Source: Polyporus tsugae
Lineage: Eukaryota; Basidiomycota; Agaricomycetes; Polyporales; Polyporaceae
Direction: 5' to 3'
DNA length: 64,000 nt
NCBI GenBank assembly: GCA_024305745.1
Contig: JAHRBS010000013.1
Span: forward strand, 1,302,001-1,366,000
Numbering within the stretch: position 1 is the first letter of the stretch; each line of letters begins with the position of its first letter. The translations under genes were made by a program, and so were the position numbers. Under the pieces are notes generated by a model that saw only the letters and a program-made list of their open reading frames with translations, was not told the origin of the DNA and ran no database searches. Of the stretch, positions 15,416 to 28,742 are shown piece by piece.

Positions 15416-16132
15416 GGGGAGGGGACGAGGGAGGGAGAGACGACGATGGCGGAAATGCCGCAGTGGTCGAGAAGATCACACCGGTACCGGGAGAGGCCGC
15501 CTCGGGTCTCCGGCCGCCATCACGTCGACGTCATCGCGATCTCCGAGTCCTCCACCTCGTCCGCGTCATCGAGAAAGACAGACCTCGGATTGAGCGCTCT
15601 CTGAGCTGCCTCAGGCTGGCTGTCCGGTTCCTCCGTTCTTCGGTGCCTGCTCAGCGCTCAGCGCTCAGCGCTCAACGTTCAACGTTCAACGTTCAACGCC
15701 GGGGTCACTTGGCGCTGCTCGGGCCGCGAGCGGTCCGTCGCTTTCAACTCCTTCGGCCTGTGCCGTTCAACACACCACCCTCACGCCCGAGCCCCGGCGG
15801 CCGACCTCCAGCTGCCTGCCTCAGGCTCCGACCACACCAATGACATGTACATTCCAAAGTCAGCCCACCCAGCTTCGAAAATGCCCTGTGTTTCCCCAAA
15901 CACAATCACAGGTGATGTATAATTACGAGACATATTGATTCACCTACGGCCCGCCGACGATTCTCGACATTCGACGGATGGTCACTGGTCATGGTCAAGG
16001 GCAGCTGATCTCGTACTTTCGTTCTCGAATCGCAATTTGATGGTGCAGCAGAGTATTTGAAGAGGTCATGTACCGTTGCTGCATGTCCAGCTCATGTTTG
16101 AACTCTACGTGGCCCCGATCCAGAAGCCCAGC
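15416..16132. other. Divergent intergenic region between SOD and CE16 genes
   Basis: About 717 bases separate the two start codons, so the region must contain both promoters. It contains the 7-base tandem repeat at 15649-15697. Reading frames on the plus strand here lack conserved motifs and look fortuitous. Confidence 0.6.
15649..15697. repeat. Seven-copy 7-base tandem repeat
   Basis: Seven adjacent units follow the pattern G(C/T)TCA(G/A)C. The first three are GCTCAGC, the fourth is GCTCAAC and the last three are GTTCAAC, so the array looks like two expansions of a variant unit. It lies between the divergent SOD and CE16 starts. The repeat could be neutral slippage or spaced factor sites; nothing in the sequence decides this. 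Confidence 0.85.
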
Positions 16133-17606
16133 ATGCTCAGCATTGCCCCACTCGTCCTCCTGGCAGTGCTTTCGTTCAAGGTCGCGGCCTCGCCTACTGC
16201 CGCTGTAAGCACGAAGGCGAAGTTCAACTGGGCTCGGACCAAGTACTTTTACGCATTCGGCGATTCCTACACGTTTGTGCAAGGGACAAGGGGACATGCG
16301 AACTTTAGGTGGGCATCCCACTTTCATTCACACCTCGGAGAGGTTCGCTGATCGCCTCTTAGCTTCGTAGGTGACGCATTCAACTTCTCATTTACGCCTC
16401 AAGACCTGTTTGCGGACGAAATTATACCCAAAAACGTGAGCGTGAACGAACCCCTCAACGACATGTGAGTCTTTCTAATCTGACCCGTCATTAGACAAGC
16501 TCGGACGGCTCCAATTGGGTTGGACCATCCCATCCTATACGAAGTATCGAAAATCACTGATATAATGCATGTAGACAGAGTTCCTGACCGGCTGCTTCGC
16601 TGGCAAGCCTTCTGAATGTGCTCCTCACCAACTGTGGGACTTCGCCTTCGCTGGTGCCAAGATCGACAAAGCTCTGTAAGCCGGACACGCTTGTGGTGCT
16701 GGATTCAGTCATGTTAATTTGGGATTTCGATCCACCCTCTGCAGGCTTCCGTTGCACACCAACTTCACTATTGACCTGACAGACCAGGTCAATCAGTGGG
16801 CAACGTACGCTTCCGACGTCATTCCGCACCCTCCCGAAGAGACGATGGTCGCATGGTGGATTGGCATCAACGACACCGGCAACACCGTCTCAAACAGCAC
16901 GGCAAGTCTTCTCTTCGCGATATGCTTGAGCCGCGGACATTTCAACCTGATACATCCTTTCTCCAGTCGGACTCCACACCTTTCTGGGATCTCGAGATGC
17001 AGTCTTTCTTCGGCGCCGTGGTACGTTCCAAGTCCACATGAGTACTCACGACGTTCCTCGCTGATAGCGCCTGTTTAACAACAACAGCAAGACGTCTATG
17101 ACCACAACCTCCGCGGCACGTATCTCTTCATCAACGTCCCGCCCATCGACCGGGCCCCGGCCTGGCTCGGAAATTCGCGCGCCCAGTTCTACAAGCAGAA
17201 CATCACCGAGTACAACTCTGCGCTCGCCGCCCACGCCGCATCCTTCGCCGAGGACCACAAGGACGTGAACGTGCTCACGTTCGACGCGAACGCCTGGTTC
17301 GGTGACGTCCTCGACAACGCTTCCGCGTACGGCTTCAAGAACACCACCGGGTAAGCCTCGCTCAATCGGCTTGTTCCACCGCATTCTGTTCTGACTCGGA
17401 CCCCCCGACAGCTTCTGCCAGTGCAAGGACCCGGACTACTTCTGGTTTAGTAAGTCCCCTATCCGCCGTCATCTTGACCCAATTCACCAAGCCAAATTCT
17501 GGCAGACACCATTCATCCAACGGAGCACGTCCACCGCCTGCTAGCACGCGCCATCGAAGCCGAACTGCTGCGTGCCTCACGCACAGATCCGACCTCCCTG
17601 GACTAA
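16133..17606 (+). CDS. Secreted CE16-type acetylesterase (GDSL/SGNH hydrolase)
   Basis: The product is a carbohydrate acetylesterase of family CE16, which removes acetyl groups from hemicellulose-derived oligosaccharides outside the cell. Exons are 16133-16308, 16363-16435, 16495-16518, 16575-16675, 16745-16901, 16967-17020, 17088-17350, then two short exons ending at 17606. The signal peptide is MLSIAPLVLLAVLSFKVAA. SGNH block I is FYAFGDSYTFVQGT (catalytic Ser), an FAFAGAKID block II follows, block III is WWIGINDTGN, and the C-terminal His block is NTIHPTEHVH. Asn sits where many GDSL enzymes have the Asp of D-x-x-H. Several N-x-S/T sites fit a secreted glycoprotein. The intron after 16901 begins with GC. 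An in-frame ATG at 16094 is possible but would spoil the signal peptide. Confidence 0.9.
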
Positions 17607-18370
17607 TTACGCTATACCAGCAGCCCAATTGCCGTCTCCCCTTCATGCTTCCCCGCGGATCCCTTTAGGAACCTGCGACGCCGACACCCAACTGGATCCA
17701 CGAAGTAAACATGGCAACGGGTTTTATTACGAACGAATTGATTTTGGTGCGAGGGGGACGAGGATATAGGATGACTCGCGTGGAAGGGCTAGGCAGGGGG
17801 AGAGACTCGGGTGGGGGTATCCAAACATATAACACGCCATACGGTGTCATGTTGTCCTTTAGGTATTGTTGCTAATAAAATACGTACAAGCCGAACACTC
17901 GTATACCATATAGGATCACCGCAGGCGGACAGGGGCGAGAGGTGTGGGAGTTGGAGAGGACGGACAGAAAGGAAGGCAGGGATCGCTATGATCCGGATAT
18001 GTACCAAGGGCTAACGAGGGGAAGGGACTATCGACAACTGCAATGATTGACGAAACTCAACTATACAGTGGACGCTCCGCCCTAGTGCGACGGTGGTGTT
18101 TAAGATAATACGCCGCGCAGTCACTGTGTCACCGTAGACAGGGTAGGCAAAAACATCGAAAGAGAGAACGATACAATTAACACGACCAATGGAAGGCAAA
18201 GGCAAATAAAAAGAAGAGACCACAGTATGCGTGTCCAAAATCAACAACGAGGAAGAGGTGCAGAAAAGTAACCGCCGCAGTGCTAAGGCACATCCGGAGA
18301 CTGGCCATGCCTTGCTACTTCCTACACGTCACGGCCTACCTCACCTCACGGAAACAGCGGGGACCCGAAA
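17607..18370. other. 3' intergenic region between convergent CE16 and VAP genes
   Basis: About 760 AT-richer bases lie between two converging stop codons. They should hold both 3' untranslated regions and polyadenylation signals (for example aataaaata near 17873). No conserved reading frame or RNA gene is seen. Confidence 0.55.
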
Positions 18371-19840
18371 TCAAAAGAATAGATACGTGGTGACGAACAC
18401 CCCAAGCGCGATGATGATCACGACCTGTAATGGGACGCCATCTGGCTGGCCGATGTCGCTCCCGACGTAGCTGCCCACCTCCGTCCGCCCGCCGTACGTC
18501 GAGCGGTCGTCGTACCCGCCGTCGTACGCGCTGCTGCCGTCGTCTGACGCGGGCCCGCGCCTCCGGTGCCTGAGCTCCGTCGCACCAGTGACCGACGTGG
18601 GGGCGACACTCGGCTCGGGCATTGACGCGATGAGCTGCCGGAGACGCTCGATTTCCGACTGGGCCGCTTCGAGTTTCTTGAGAAGCTCCGGGTTCGGGTC
18701 CTGCACGATGACCTGCGGGGCCGGGGGAGGCACTACCCGTGCGGCAGGGGGCGAGGGAGGCGGTGAGGGACGCGCAGGTGAGGGTGCATGCACGTTCACG
18801 TTCACGATACCAACGCCCTCGTCACTTGACGGCTGCTCGGGTTCTGGTGGGTGGACACTGACGTTCGGTGGGGGTGTTGAAGGGGCGTCGTGGTGCTCTT
18901 CCGGTTGCGCAGACGGACCGGGGGCCGTGCTCTCCTCCCCGGCACTGTACTCGCGGGTGGCATGGCCATTCGTCTGGGGAAACTGACGGACAGTGGCGTA
19001 GTTCTAAGCAGAGACGGTCGACGTTTCAGGATCATGAATGGAAATGAACGTGTGAGACCACATGGAACTCACATCTTGCCCGGGTATGGCTAGGAGTGAG
19101 CTCATATTTGCATGGCTTTCATCCTCCTCAGGCACGGTCTGGCCCTCAGGGGGAAGGTAGGTGACACGAATCTTCTGGGAGTGAACTTCCTCTCCTTCGA
19201 CATTCCACTACGGGACATCAAACAGGCATAAGCTGGACGGGCCGCTGGGAAGACAACAGGGGTGACGTACGATATCCTGCAAAGACATGCTCTCCTTGTC
19301 GGGGGTGATGATAGTGCTCTGGATGAGGAACTTGTCCTTGCACTTGGTGTTCATTGGGAGATCCTCCTTCATAGCTTGCAACATGACTGGGCGGGCGCGG
19401 CTCTCAGTCTGGCTAGAGGGCTCCTTTCGAACTCTAGCATATTGTCACGTACCAGCAACCTCAACCGTCTCTCCCGGCTCCACCCTACCAGAGTTGGGCC
19501 TTACACAGTAAAGCTAGATGTGACATGCGCCTGAGTTTGCGAATACGGCGGCTGTTAGAACGTCGCGGTGTGCTCACCTTGGGAGCGGTCGTCTTGACTT
19601 TGAACGCGACCGAGTTTGCATTGTTGTTGGTGATCTGGAGCGTCCGCTTAACGGACTGAGTGAACGGCCCTGTACAGTCACCCGGTGGGATGGAAAGGCG
19701 AGGAAGGGGGAAGTGAGCGGAGACGGAACGTTTACAGAAATAAGGCAAGATCGTTGAGCGAAAGGGCTAGCACGCGGGACGGATCTAATCCACGCACTGT
19801 TGAATCCCAGGACGCTGCTGGGATTGAGGGAGACGGACAT
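18371..19840 (-). CDS. SCS2: VAP/Scs2-type tail-anchored ER membrane protein
   Basis: VAP proteins sit in the ER membrane and bind FFAT-motif partners at membrane contact sites. The ATG at 19840 (MSVSLNPSSVLGFN) opens an MSP domain split over several exons, with RPFTQSVKRTLQITNNNANS, VAFKVKTTAPK and YCVRPNSGRVEPGETVEV, then KCKDKFLIQST. A long Pro/Ser-rich linker follows. A predicted coiled-coil stretch (PELLKKLEAAQSEIERLRQL) precedes a C-terminal transmembrane anchor (VVIIIALGVFVTTYLFF) that ends the protein. Domain order and tail anchor match the family exactly. It ends tail to tail with the CE16 gene. Confidence 0.92.
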
Positions 19841-20554
19841 TTTGGGGCTTTCGGAGGGCGGCAGAGCGGGGAGGAAGCAGGAGGGCAGGGGGTGTGGGGG
19901 GGGATGGAGGAGAGATAGAGGAAAGTGCGTGAGCGTGAGTGTCAAGTGATGACGGTGCACGGCTCCTCACGAGCGCTTTTGAGCCGCGCCCTGGGCTCAC
20001 CCCATCCCCCCTCCGCGTGGCCCCCGCAAGCAACATGCTCATTGCCTCTTCCTCCTCCCTCTGCTCTCCTTCCAACCACATACCCCTCTCGTAACACACC
20101 CCGGCACCACCGTCGCGCACTCGCCATGCTCATGATGCCGGGGAACATGCGATCGTGCACTGCCGCCTCGCCCACTGCAAATCCGGACATGAAACTCGTC
20201 ATTTCAATACATGCCTAACCCGCTTCCGTGTTTTCATCACAGCATGGCAAATCGCTCACAGCAGAACGCTGCGCCGCAGGGTATGAACAACGGAACATCC
20301 ACTATTGGGGTGTCTTTGTTGATATTGTATTATACGTGTGCGGTTACGAATGCAGACAGATTTGTTGGTGTATGACGAACGAACGCGACGAACAGCAGGG
20401 AGTGATTAGCGACAATAATGTGTGCAAGGACAAACAGCTACATGGGAGGCAATTCGAACAGATCCGAGTTATGTGTGAATTCCAAAACGACGAATGTATG
20501 ATATGGTATGCATGTGTAAACCTGAAATGAAAGAGATGTGGCGAGCGTGATAGT
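19841..20554. other. Intergenic region upstream of the VAP gene
   Basis: About 710 bases between the VAP start and the kinase stop. The part near 19.9-20.1 kb is pyrimidine-rich on the plus strand and probably holds the VAP promoter and 5' leader; the rest is the kinase 3' region. A 100-codon plus-strand frame at 20228-20530 has no recognisable motif and is not called. Confidence 0.55.
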
Positions 20555-22712
<2,158 letters not shown>

Positions 22713-23455
22713 AGTGATCTTCTGTGACCGCGGGGCGAGACTAGCGGGCTAGTGCTGGGGCGTGTGGTTGGGATTGGGTGGAGAGGCGATGCAAAGCCTG
22801 CTTTGCGGTCGAGCGATGGGTGGGGAGGAGGAATGGGTGGAGGGACGGACTGTAGACAAGTAAAGCCGTCGCAGCTGACGCCCACAGGTGCAAAGCCGAA
22901 ACAGATCGCGCTAACGACAGATGGCGATCTCGCTATATGTCCGCGTTCGCCATTGCGGTTATATCTCATCAGAACACACGTCGGGCCCAGAGCGGCGAGG
23001 TCCAGATTGGCTCAGTGGGGTGCATCTCAGTACTTAAGTGCGCTGAATATATATACAGCATACCATACGTGGTGCATATTACATTGACTATCATACGAAT
23101 ACTGGGAATAATGACAATGGTACATGGCAATATGGCGCGCAGTTAACTGCTGACATACTCTACACTCATCCAGCTCCGCCCTCGGACGAGGTCAGCACGA
23201 TGACGGCTCGACGTAATAACAGGGTTACGCGCTGTAACCTGACTACGACCAACTTCTAAGGGCGGGACTTGAGGGAAGATAACGGCCTCGGGTTCACGGA
23301 GGAATACTCCTCCTGTGTTCCAGAGAACAGTTGAGGCCAGCGCGTTGCACCACCCGACGTGGCGTCGCTAATGCGACGCGGCGAAACGGGCACCAGGCAA
23401 GCGGCATTGGCGTGGAGTCGACTGACAACGAGTTGAGAAGGCGGCCGGAAGACAC
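22713..23455. other. Upstream region of the Ypk-type kinase gene
   Basis: About 740 bases from the kinase start to the stop of the G-patch gene. The part next to the kinase has G/A-rich runs on the plus strand; the part near 23.05 kb is AT-rich. No conserved coding block, RNA gene or long repeat is visible. Confidence 0.55.
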
Positions 23456-24631
23456 CTACTCTTTGAGACTCGCGAGAAGTCTCTGCCGACTTTCCGCCTC
23501 CGCCTTGGCGATGCGCGCAAACGACCTGGCCCCGCGCCCAAACAAAGTTTTCCGTCTCCGCATCTCCTCGTTCGCCATGGTGTGCGCAGCAAGAGCTGCC
23601 TGGTTGTGCGTCACGCGCTTCTTCGACGCCTTGTACGGCCCCACCGTCTTCGCTTTCAGACCGATCCCCAGACGGTCTGACTTGAGGACGGTGGCAATTG
23701 GGGTCAGAAGAGCCGTCGGGTTGTGGGAGGAAACTGTCGAACAAGATTCCGGCTGACCGGAGTTTGCACTGATATCCATCTCGACGTCGTCCACATCCAC
23801 ATCCACATCCACATCCACATCTTCTTCCGAGTCGGACAGAGTGAGGTCCACAACGTCCACCCTCCGTACCTCGCGGATATCGTCATCTGTCCCTACCGCC
23901 ACTTCCCATTCCTCCGTGCTGATTGATAGTTCCCGGTCGTCCAAGATGGTCCTCGCTGGTCTCTTCTCCCGGGCCTTCTGCCTCAGCGTGCGCCTCGGCG
24001 CGGCAGCACCAAGAGCCTCGCCCTCGCTCCACCCGCTCTGTTGGAGCATGGCGAAACCCTTATTGGACGGACCTATGTGGAGGAAGACAGGAGGGATGAA
24101 AGGCTGGTCCTTATGCTCCGGCGGCGGCTCCCTAGACAGGATGTCGGCCAAAGTGGGTGTGGGTGCGGGTGTTGAACGGGATGATGAAGGCGCGGACATG
24201 GTTGTTCGGGAGGAGAACCAGTCGTTCGTCTTCCTGATGTACGGCACTGCGAGATCCTGTGTAGACGCACCAACAAGGGATGGTTTCGGCGAAGACGATG
24301 GCGTGATGCTGGGAGGAGGAGATGCCTGGGACCCATTGGATGCGCGAGGTAAAGACCTGTACCAGTCGCCGACATGAGATGAAGGGGCAAAGTCTTCTGC
24401 AGGCGGTAGCGAGGACGAAGCACCGCCTATCATGTTATTCACCTCATCGTAGGAAACGATGGCGGGAATAAAACGGGGTACGTTCTTGAGGCGACGGCTG
24501 ACTCCAAACGTGGATTCAGTCAACCAAGGGTCCCGCGCGTCCTCCTCAGCTCTATCCTCGACAACCTCCTCGTCCTCCTTGTGTTTTTGTGGGTCATAAT
24601 GGGAGTGGATGTAATGAGTAACGGTAGCCAT
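23456..24631 (-). CDS. G-patch domain protein, uncharacterised
   Basis: A single-exon gene of 391 codons. The start MATVTHYIHSHYDPQ at 24631 is preferred over upstream non-ATG codons. A G-patch, a glycine-rich motif that binds and activates DEAH RNA helicases, is recognisable as two halves: IGPSNKGFAMLQQSGWSEGE with a following ALG, and later DRLGIGLK. They are separated by an acidic insert. The insert contains a DV repeat coded by five copies of a hexanucleotide (23791-23820). The C-terminus is a basic helical block (THNQAALAAH, MRRRKTLFGRGARSFARIAK) that resembles other fungal G-patch proteins. A nucleic-acid role is likely; the helicase partner cannot be told. Confidence 0.78.
   Translation of the reverse strand: MATVTHYIHSHYDPQKHKEDEEVVEDRAEEDARDPWLTESTFGVSRRLKNVPRFIPAIVSYDEVNNMIGGASSSLPPAEDFAPSSHVGDWYRSLPRASNGSQASPPPSITPSSSPKPSLVGASTQDLAVPYIRKTNDWFSSRTTMSAPSSSRSTPAPTPTLADILSREPPPEHKDQPFIPPVFLHIGPSNKGFAMLQQSGWSEGEALGAAAPRRTLRQKAREKRPARTILDDRELSISTEEWEVAVGTDDDIREVRRVDVVDLTLSDSEEDVDVDVDVDVDDVEMDISANSGQPESCSTVSSHNPTALLTPIATVLKSDRLGIGLKAKTVGPYKASKKRVTHNQAALAAHTMANEEMRRRKTLFGRGARSFARIAKAEAESRQRLLASLKE
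23791..23820. repeat. Five-copy hexanucleotide repeat inside the G-patch gene
   Basis: CCACAT repeats five times on the plus strand, read as GATGTG codons on the minus strand and giving an acidic-hydrophobic Asp-Val run. The unit length keeps the reading frame, so copy-number change would lengthen or shorten the protein without a frameshift. Confidence 0.9.
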
Positions 24632-24865
24632 GAGGGGAGGTGGTGACTGGTGCCGGTGAACGGGGAAGAACAGAGTCACTCGAAGCTTGTCTCAGTCTGC
24701 GGCATGACATCCAGGCACGTGACCGGAGGATCATGAGCGCCTATCCTCTGTACACGGACTCGAAGGAAGAGTCCGAAGACGACGACGACGACGAGCCGAA
24801 CGATACCTACGTTTGCCTATATCTCCATCCTCTGTTCTCGTTCTGAGTACTGTCTTGTGGCCGTG

Positions 24866-26204
24866 ATGGAACCGACTGGCGACCCCGATGTTCTCCGTGT
24901 CTGGTCGCTCCTCTCCGAAGTCTCAGAGCAACTGAGCCAGAACCGGTCTTCCGCCGTGAACTTGCATGCTATTGCCGATGGAGCGAAGGTCCGTGCGTCC
25001 TGCGGATGCGATGCATAGTAGAAACTTACAGCCCGACCAGACTCAAGCTATCCATTCACAAAGTGGCTTTGTACTTCGCCGGTGTGTATGGGCACTGCTC
25101 TTAACAATACATGCATCTATCTGATTGAGCCCAAGCTTCAACCTAGACCAGCCAAAAGGTTCTCGTCCTGCGTTTGGAGTCTCGCTCGTGCACTTCTGAA
25201 CGTCCCATCCCCCCAGATGCCTATGACGCCGAACTAGAGAGCATGAACGCCGCCATGTCCGCAGAGAACCAGGCACTCCTCAACGACAACCGCCAGCTCA
25301 GTGCCCTCATACGCGAGTACGAGCAGACCCTCGAAAACGTCATGGCGACGTTCCGCACGCGCGCAGTAAGCCCCCATGCTGCTCTGCTTCCGCATATCTC
25401 CCCTCAACCCTGCAAAAGCATGAAGTGCAACAACGCGAGCTCACCCTTATGCGTCAATACGAGAGCCTCCTCATCCAGCGCGAGAGCGAGGCATTAGACG
25501 AGGCCCTCGATGTGAACAATGCCCGTTCAGAGAGCCTCGCTCGGGTCGGTCGCCTACTGCGCGCCGTGTTGCGACGGCTGGGCGGGGAGGACACCCAGGT
25601 ATACGAGGCACACATGGCTCACCTCCATGCAACGGCAGGGAGGAGAAGTGCCGGCCCATCTCGGGAGCCCTCGAATGTGGAATCCCGTTCAGAGCAAGAG
25701 CACCCGGAGAATAAGGACGACGAGGGCGAGAGCAGCCGAGAAGGCGACAAAGGAAAGGAATTGGACGACGGGACGCACGAGTCCGAGGAGCCTCGTTCAG
25801 GGTCACCAGACCAAGAACAGGATCTCGACGTCAACCGCCTCCTGGAGGACGAGGATCCGGAGAAGCGGCTCGCGGCGGCCGAGTGGGCTCTGGAACGCGA
25901 GTGCGAGCTCGCACGTCTAGAACGCGAGAATGAAGAGCTTCGTGCGCTGGTCAACGGGCTGCTCAAACCGGCGGCGCCGAGCTCCACAGCCGCGCAGCGG
26001 CCCTCGGAATCGACGTCGTCGACCGCACCGATTCCCATACCCGAACATCCGAACGGCGAGGATGAGAGCCGAAGTTCCGACGACCACCCCTCGTTCTCGA
26101 CGTTCCCGCGGCCGCAACAGCGATTACTGGGTGGGCCACCGGGGACCGTCGGGCCATTTGGCACGTATAAGAAGAACACCCTTATCCGGGTGGACAGCCG
26201 GTAG
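24866..26204 (+). CDS. SIKE/FGFR1OP2-family coiled-coil protein
   Basis: The protein resembles the SIKE/FGFR1OP2 family, coiled-coil adaptors of STRIPAK phosphatase-kinase complexes. Exons are 24866-24988, 25032-25081, 25136-25158, 25217-25365 and 25419-26204. The N-terminal part (VLRVWSLLSEVSEQLSQNR, AIHSQSGFVLRRFN) and the coil ENQALLNDNRQLSALIREYE followed by TLENVMATFR and the next exon HEVQQRELTL are the family core. A second predicted coil (RECELARLERENEELRALV) follows an acidic low-complexity segment, then a Pro/Ser-rich tail. Exon 3 is only 23 bases. A short upstream frame at 24733-24846 (acidic, DDDDDE) ends before this ATG and could be an upstream ORF. It is divergent from the G-patch gene, with 234 bases between starts. 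Confidence 0.82.
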
Positions 26205-26673
26205 CTGGTGAGTCCGTCGTGCCTGGTCATACCGATATTGCTCATCGAACCAAGAACCAACGCCACCTACGTCCCGATTGTTCACACCTAGTCATCTGTC
26301 TTCATACACGCCATGCCATGCTTTCGATCGGACACTTCGTTCATTTCATTCGCTCGTGAATATAGATACATTACTATGGTATAACTGCAAACAGCGGGAA
26401 GCGTTCTCGGCTTTGGGAAAACCAGCGATGAGCAAGGAAGAGACCACGAGAGCTATAAGTAAAATACAGCCGCCTTAACTTACACATGTACACGGCCGCA
26501 TAACGATGAGCACGACGAGCTCGGGTAAGTGTCCGAGCAGCGCAATGCCGGAGGGTATATCACAACCAAGCTCAGAGATCACAGCGGCCACCAGATATAA
26601 AACGTATATCACGTTCACTTCTAAGTATCCCAATTTGAATGGAACGTCTAGGCCGACGCGCGAACAGCCATTG
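26205..26673. other. 3' intergenic region between SIKE-like and F-box genes
   Basis: About 470 bases between converging stop codons; AT-richer than the flanking genes and without a conserved frame. It presumably carries both 3' untranslated regions. Confidence 0.55.
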
Positions 26674-28742
26674 TCATGACATGTCCGGCTCGCCCCAGAC
26701 GCTCTTGACGGGCTCGCACTTGACCTCCGCGACATACATGCGCAGCCACTGCACCATCTCTTTGCCGATCTGGTGGCAGCGCGTCAGGTCAATGGACTCG
26801 AGCCGGACCGGCCGGCCCACGGCCTGCGAAGCGGACGACAGGACGGGCACCGAGGGCTGGCGGGACAGAATGTGCGCCGACGCGGCGAACGCGGAGGCCG
26901 AGGAGGACGCGGAGGAGACCATCCCCGCTGACGACATGCCCTGACGGTGCTGCTGGTGTTGGTGCTGGTGCTGGCCGGACGCGCTCGACATGGCCATGGC
27001 CGGCTGCGCCGCCGATGCCTGTGTGACGTGGGAAGGGGGAGGGGGAGGGGGCTGGGGCTGGCGGGGGAACGCGCGGGAATGAGGCGGCAAGCGGGACTCG
27101 ACGATCGAGCGGAGGGTTTCCCATTCGAGCGACGAGCATCCTTCGACGGACAGCGTGGTCAGCTTCGGACACACCCAGGTCTGTGAGACAGGGGGGGTAG
27201 CGAGGTTCTGGGGGAACGATCGTCATTATCCCCGAAAGCTAAAGGAACGGCGGTACTCACTCGCATAAGGTTCGAGGTTACGTCCTCCACATCGACGAGC
27301 TCCAGGGATGTCAGCGCCGGGAGACGCGGCAACAACCGGGCAAATCGAAGTTCGTTGAAAAAGCACGACTCGATCCGCAGGTGGCGAAGTGGGAGAACTG
27401 TCAGGGACTGCCGTCGCAGGGCCTCCAGCATTGAGGAGACATTATCCAGGTAGCACAGTTCGAGGCGCTCCAGCGCCGGGAACGAGAGCAGGGTGAGCAC
27501 GGTTCGGGTGCGCAGATTGCCGGAGTAGTAAAATGCAGCCTTGCGAAGCCGCGGCAGGGAGATCGAACGGGTGTCGGAAGCGCGTGCAAGGACGTAATCG
27601 TCGTGTTCCGAGGCTTCGGAAATGAGCGTCGTGCAGTTGTCCGGGTCGACGTCGGACATATTCCGCAGGACAAGCTCTTCTAGCTGCGGGCACGATCGCA
27701 ATGTCTTCAGAAGGGTATCGACGGACGGTGAGAACCCGTTCCAGTAACCACCGAGCTTAAGCACGCGCAGGTTGCTTAGGAGCGCGAGGTCCCAACCGAA
27801 GTTGAAAGAGGTGAAGGACGATGCCCGTAGCCGTGGTGTTGAGCGTTCGAAGAGCGGGAGGGGAGCCTTGGAATAGTGGTCTTCTTGCATCGAATGTGAA
27901 ACGCGAACGGAGAGAACCTCGAGCTGTGGCGCCTGCTCCTTGCACCGACTGAGCGCGAGATGGGCCTGTGGCCGACTGGGGACAACGAGATGGAAGGTCT
28001 TCCAACGCCATATTGCAGGGCGCACAATCTCCATGGCCGTGACAATACTCTCGGTCGAGACAGTGCCGTGTTCCATCCGAGGGCTGAAATCCAGGCAGAC
28101 GTGTAATGGGGCCGTCCGGGAGCGGTCGAGCTTGAGAATTGCCCTGTCTATGGAATGGTGCGTACCCATTACGATCCGCGTCCACAGCATCGGGGAGTTG
28201 ATCGCCACCTCCCGCCAATACCTGCACACGAACATCAAGTTGGAGAGCGTGATCGAATCCTCGTCTTCTTCCTCCAGGACCGCAATCGAGAAGATCGACG
28301 CGACGAGATCGTTGGGGAGGCGTTGAACGGGAGAATTCATACGAACGGCGTGCTCGAGCCTGAGCTCCAGGAGGTCTCGCTCGTTTAGAAGCGTCGCCAT
28401 CTTCGAATCCAGGGAGAGTATCGCTTCACGCAGGTGGGGAATCGACAGATCGAGGGCCGACCTCCGTGGGCTTGACATCCATGGGGCTGCGGGTGCGCGC
28501 GAAAGGCCTCCCGGTGGTGGCGCGGCATCGTGTGGACGGCGGTGGGACGAGTTCTTGTCCGAATACGCAGCAGCCATGAGGGCGGCGGTATCGCACGGAT
28601 CGTACGGTGGGGGCTCTGTGGAGTATTCGGTCGTCCAGGACATTGTGGTCAGTGCGCGGGGGAGGGGCTGTTCGAGGGTAGCGTAGGACATGGCGGAAGG
28701 GTGTAGGCGGGGAGTGGGATGGATGAGGGGTGTTTGGTGCAT
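26674..28742 (-). CDS. F-box / leucine-rich-repeat protein
   Basis: The gene has a large exon (27261-28742) and a second exon (26674-27207). A coiled segment (LREAILSLDSKMATLLNERD) precedes an F-box (VQRLPNDLVASIFSIAVLEE, then LSNLMFVCRYWREVAINSP, LWTRI), the SCF ubiquitin-ligase adaptor motif that binds Skp1. Degenerate leucine-rich repeats follow: LRVLKLGGYW, CPQLEELVLRNMSD, LERLELCYLDNVS, LTSLELVDVEDV and, in exon 2, CPKLTTLSVEGCSSLEW. The C-terminus contains a poly-Pro run and a Gln/His repeat (QHQHQHQQHRQ). In-frame ATGs at 28742, 28691 and 28643 are all possible starts; the longest is listed. Such proteins form a large, fast-evolving family in mushrooms, so the substrate cannot be inferred. 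Confidence 0.85.

Noticed and set aside
20228..20530. 100-codon plus-strand frame between the VAP and kinase genes
   Set aside because: Low codon bias, Cys-rich random composition, no motif or splice partner; it lies where the kinase 3' untranslated region is expected.
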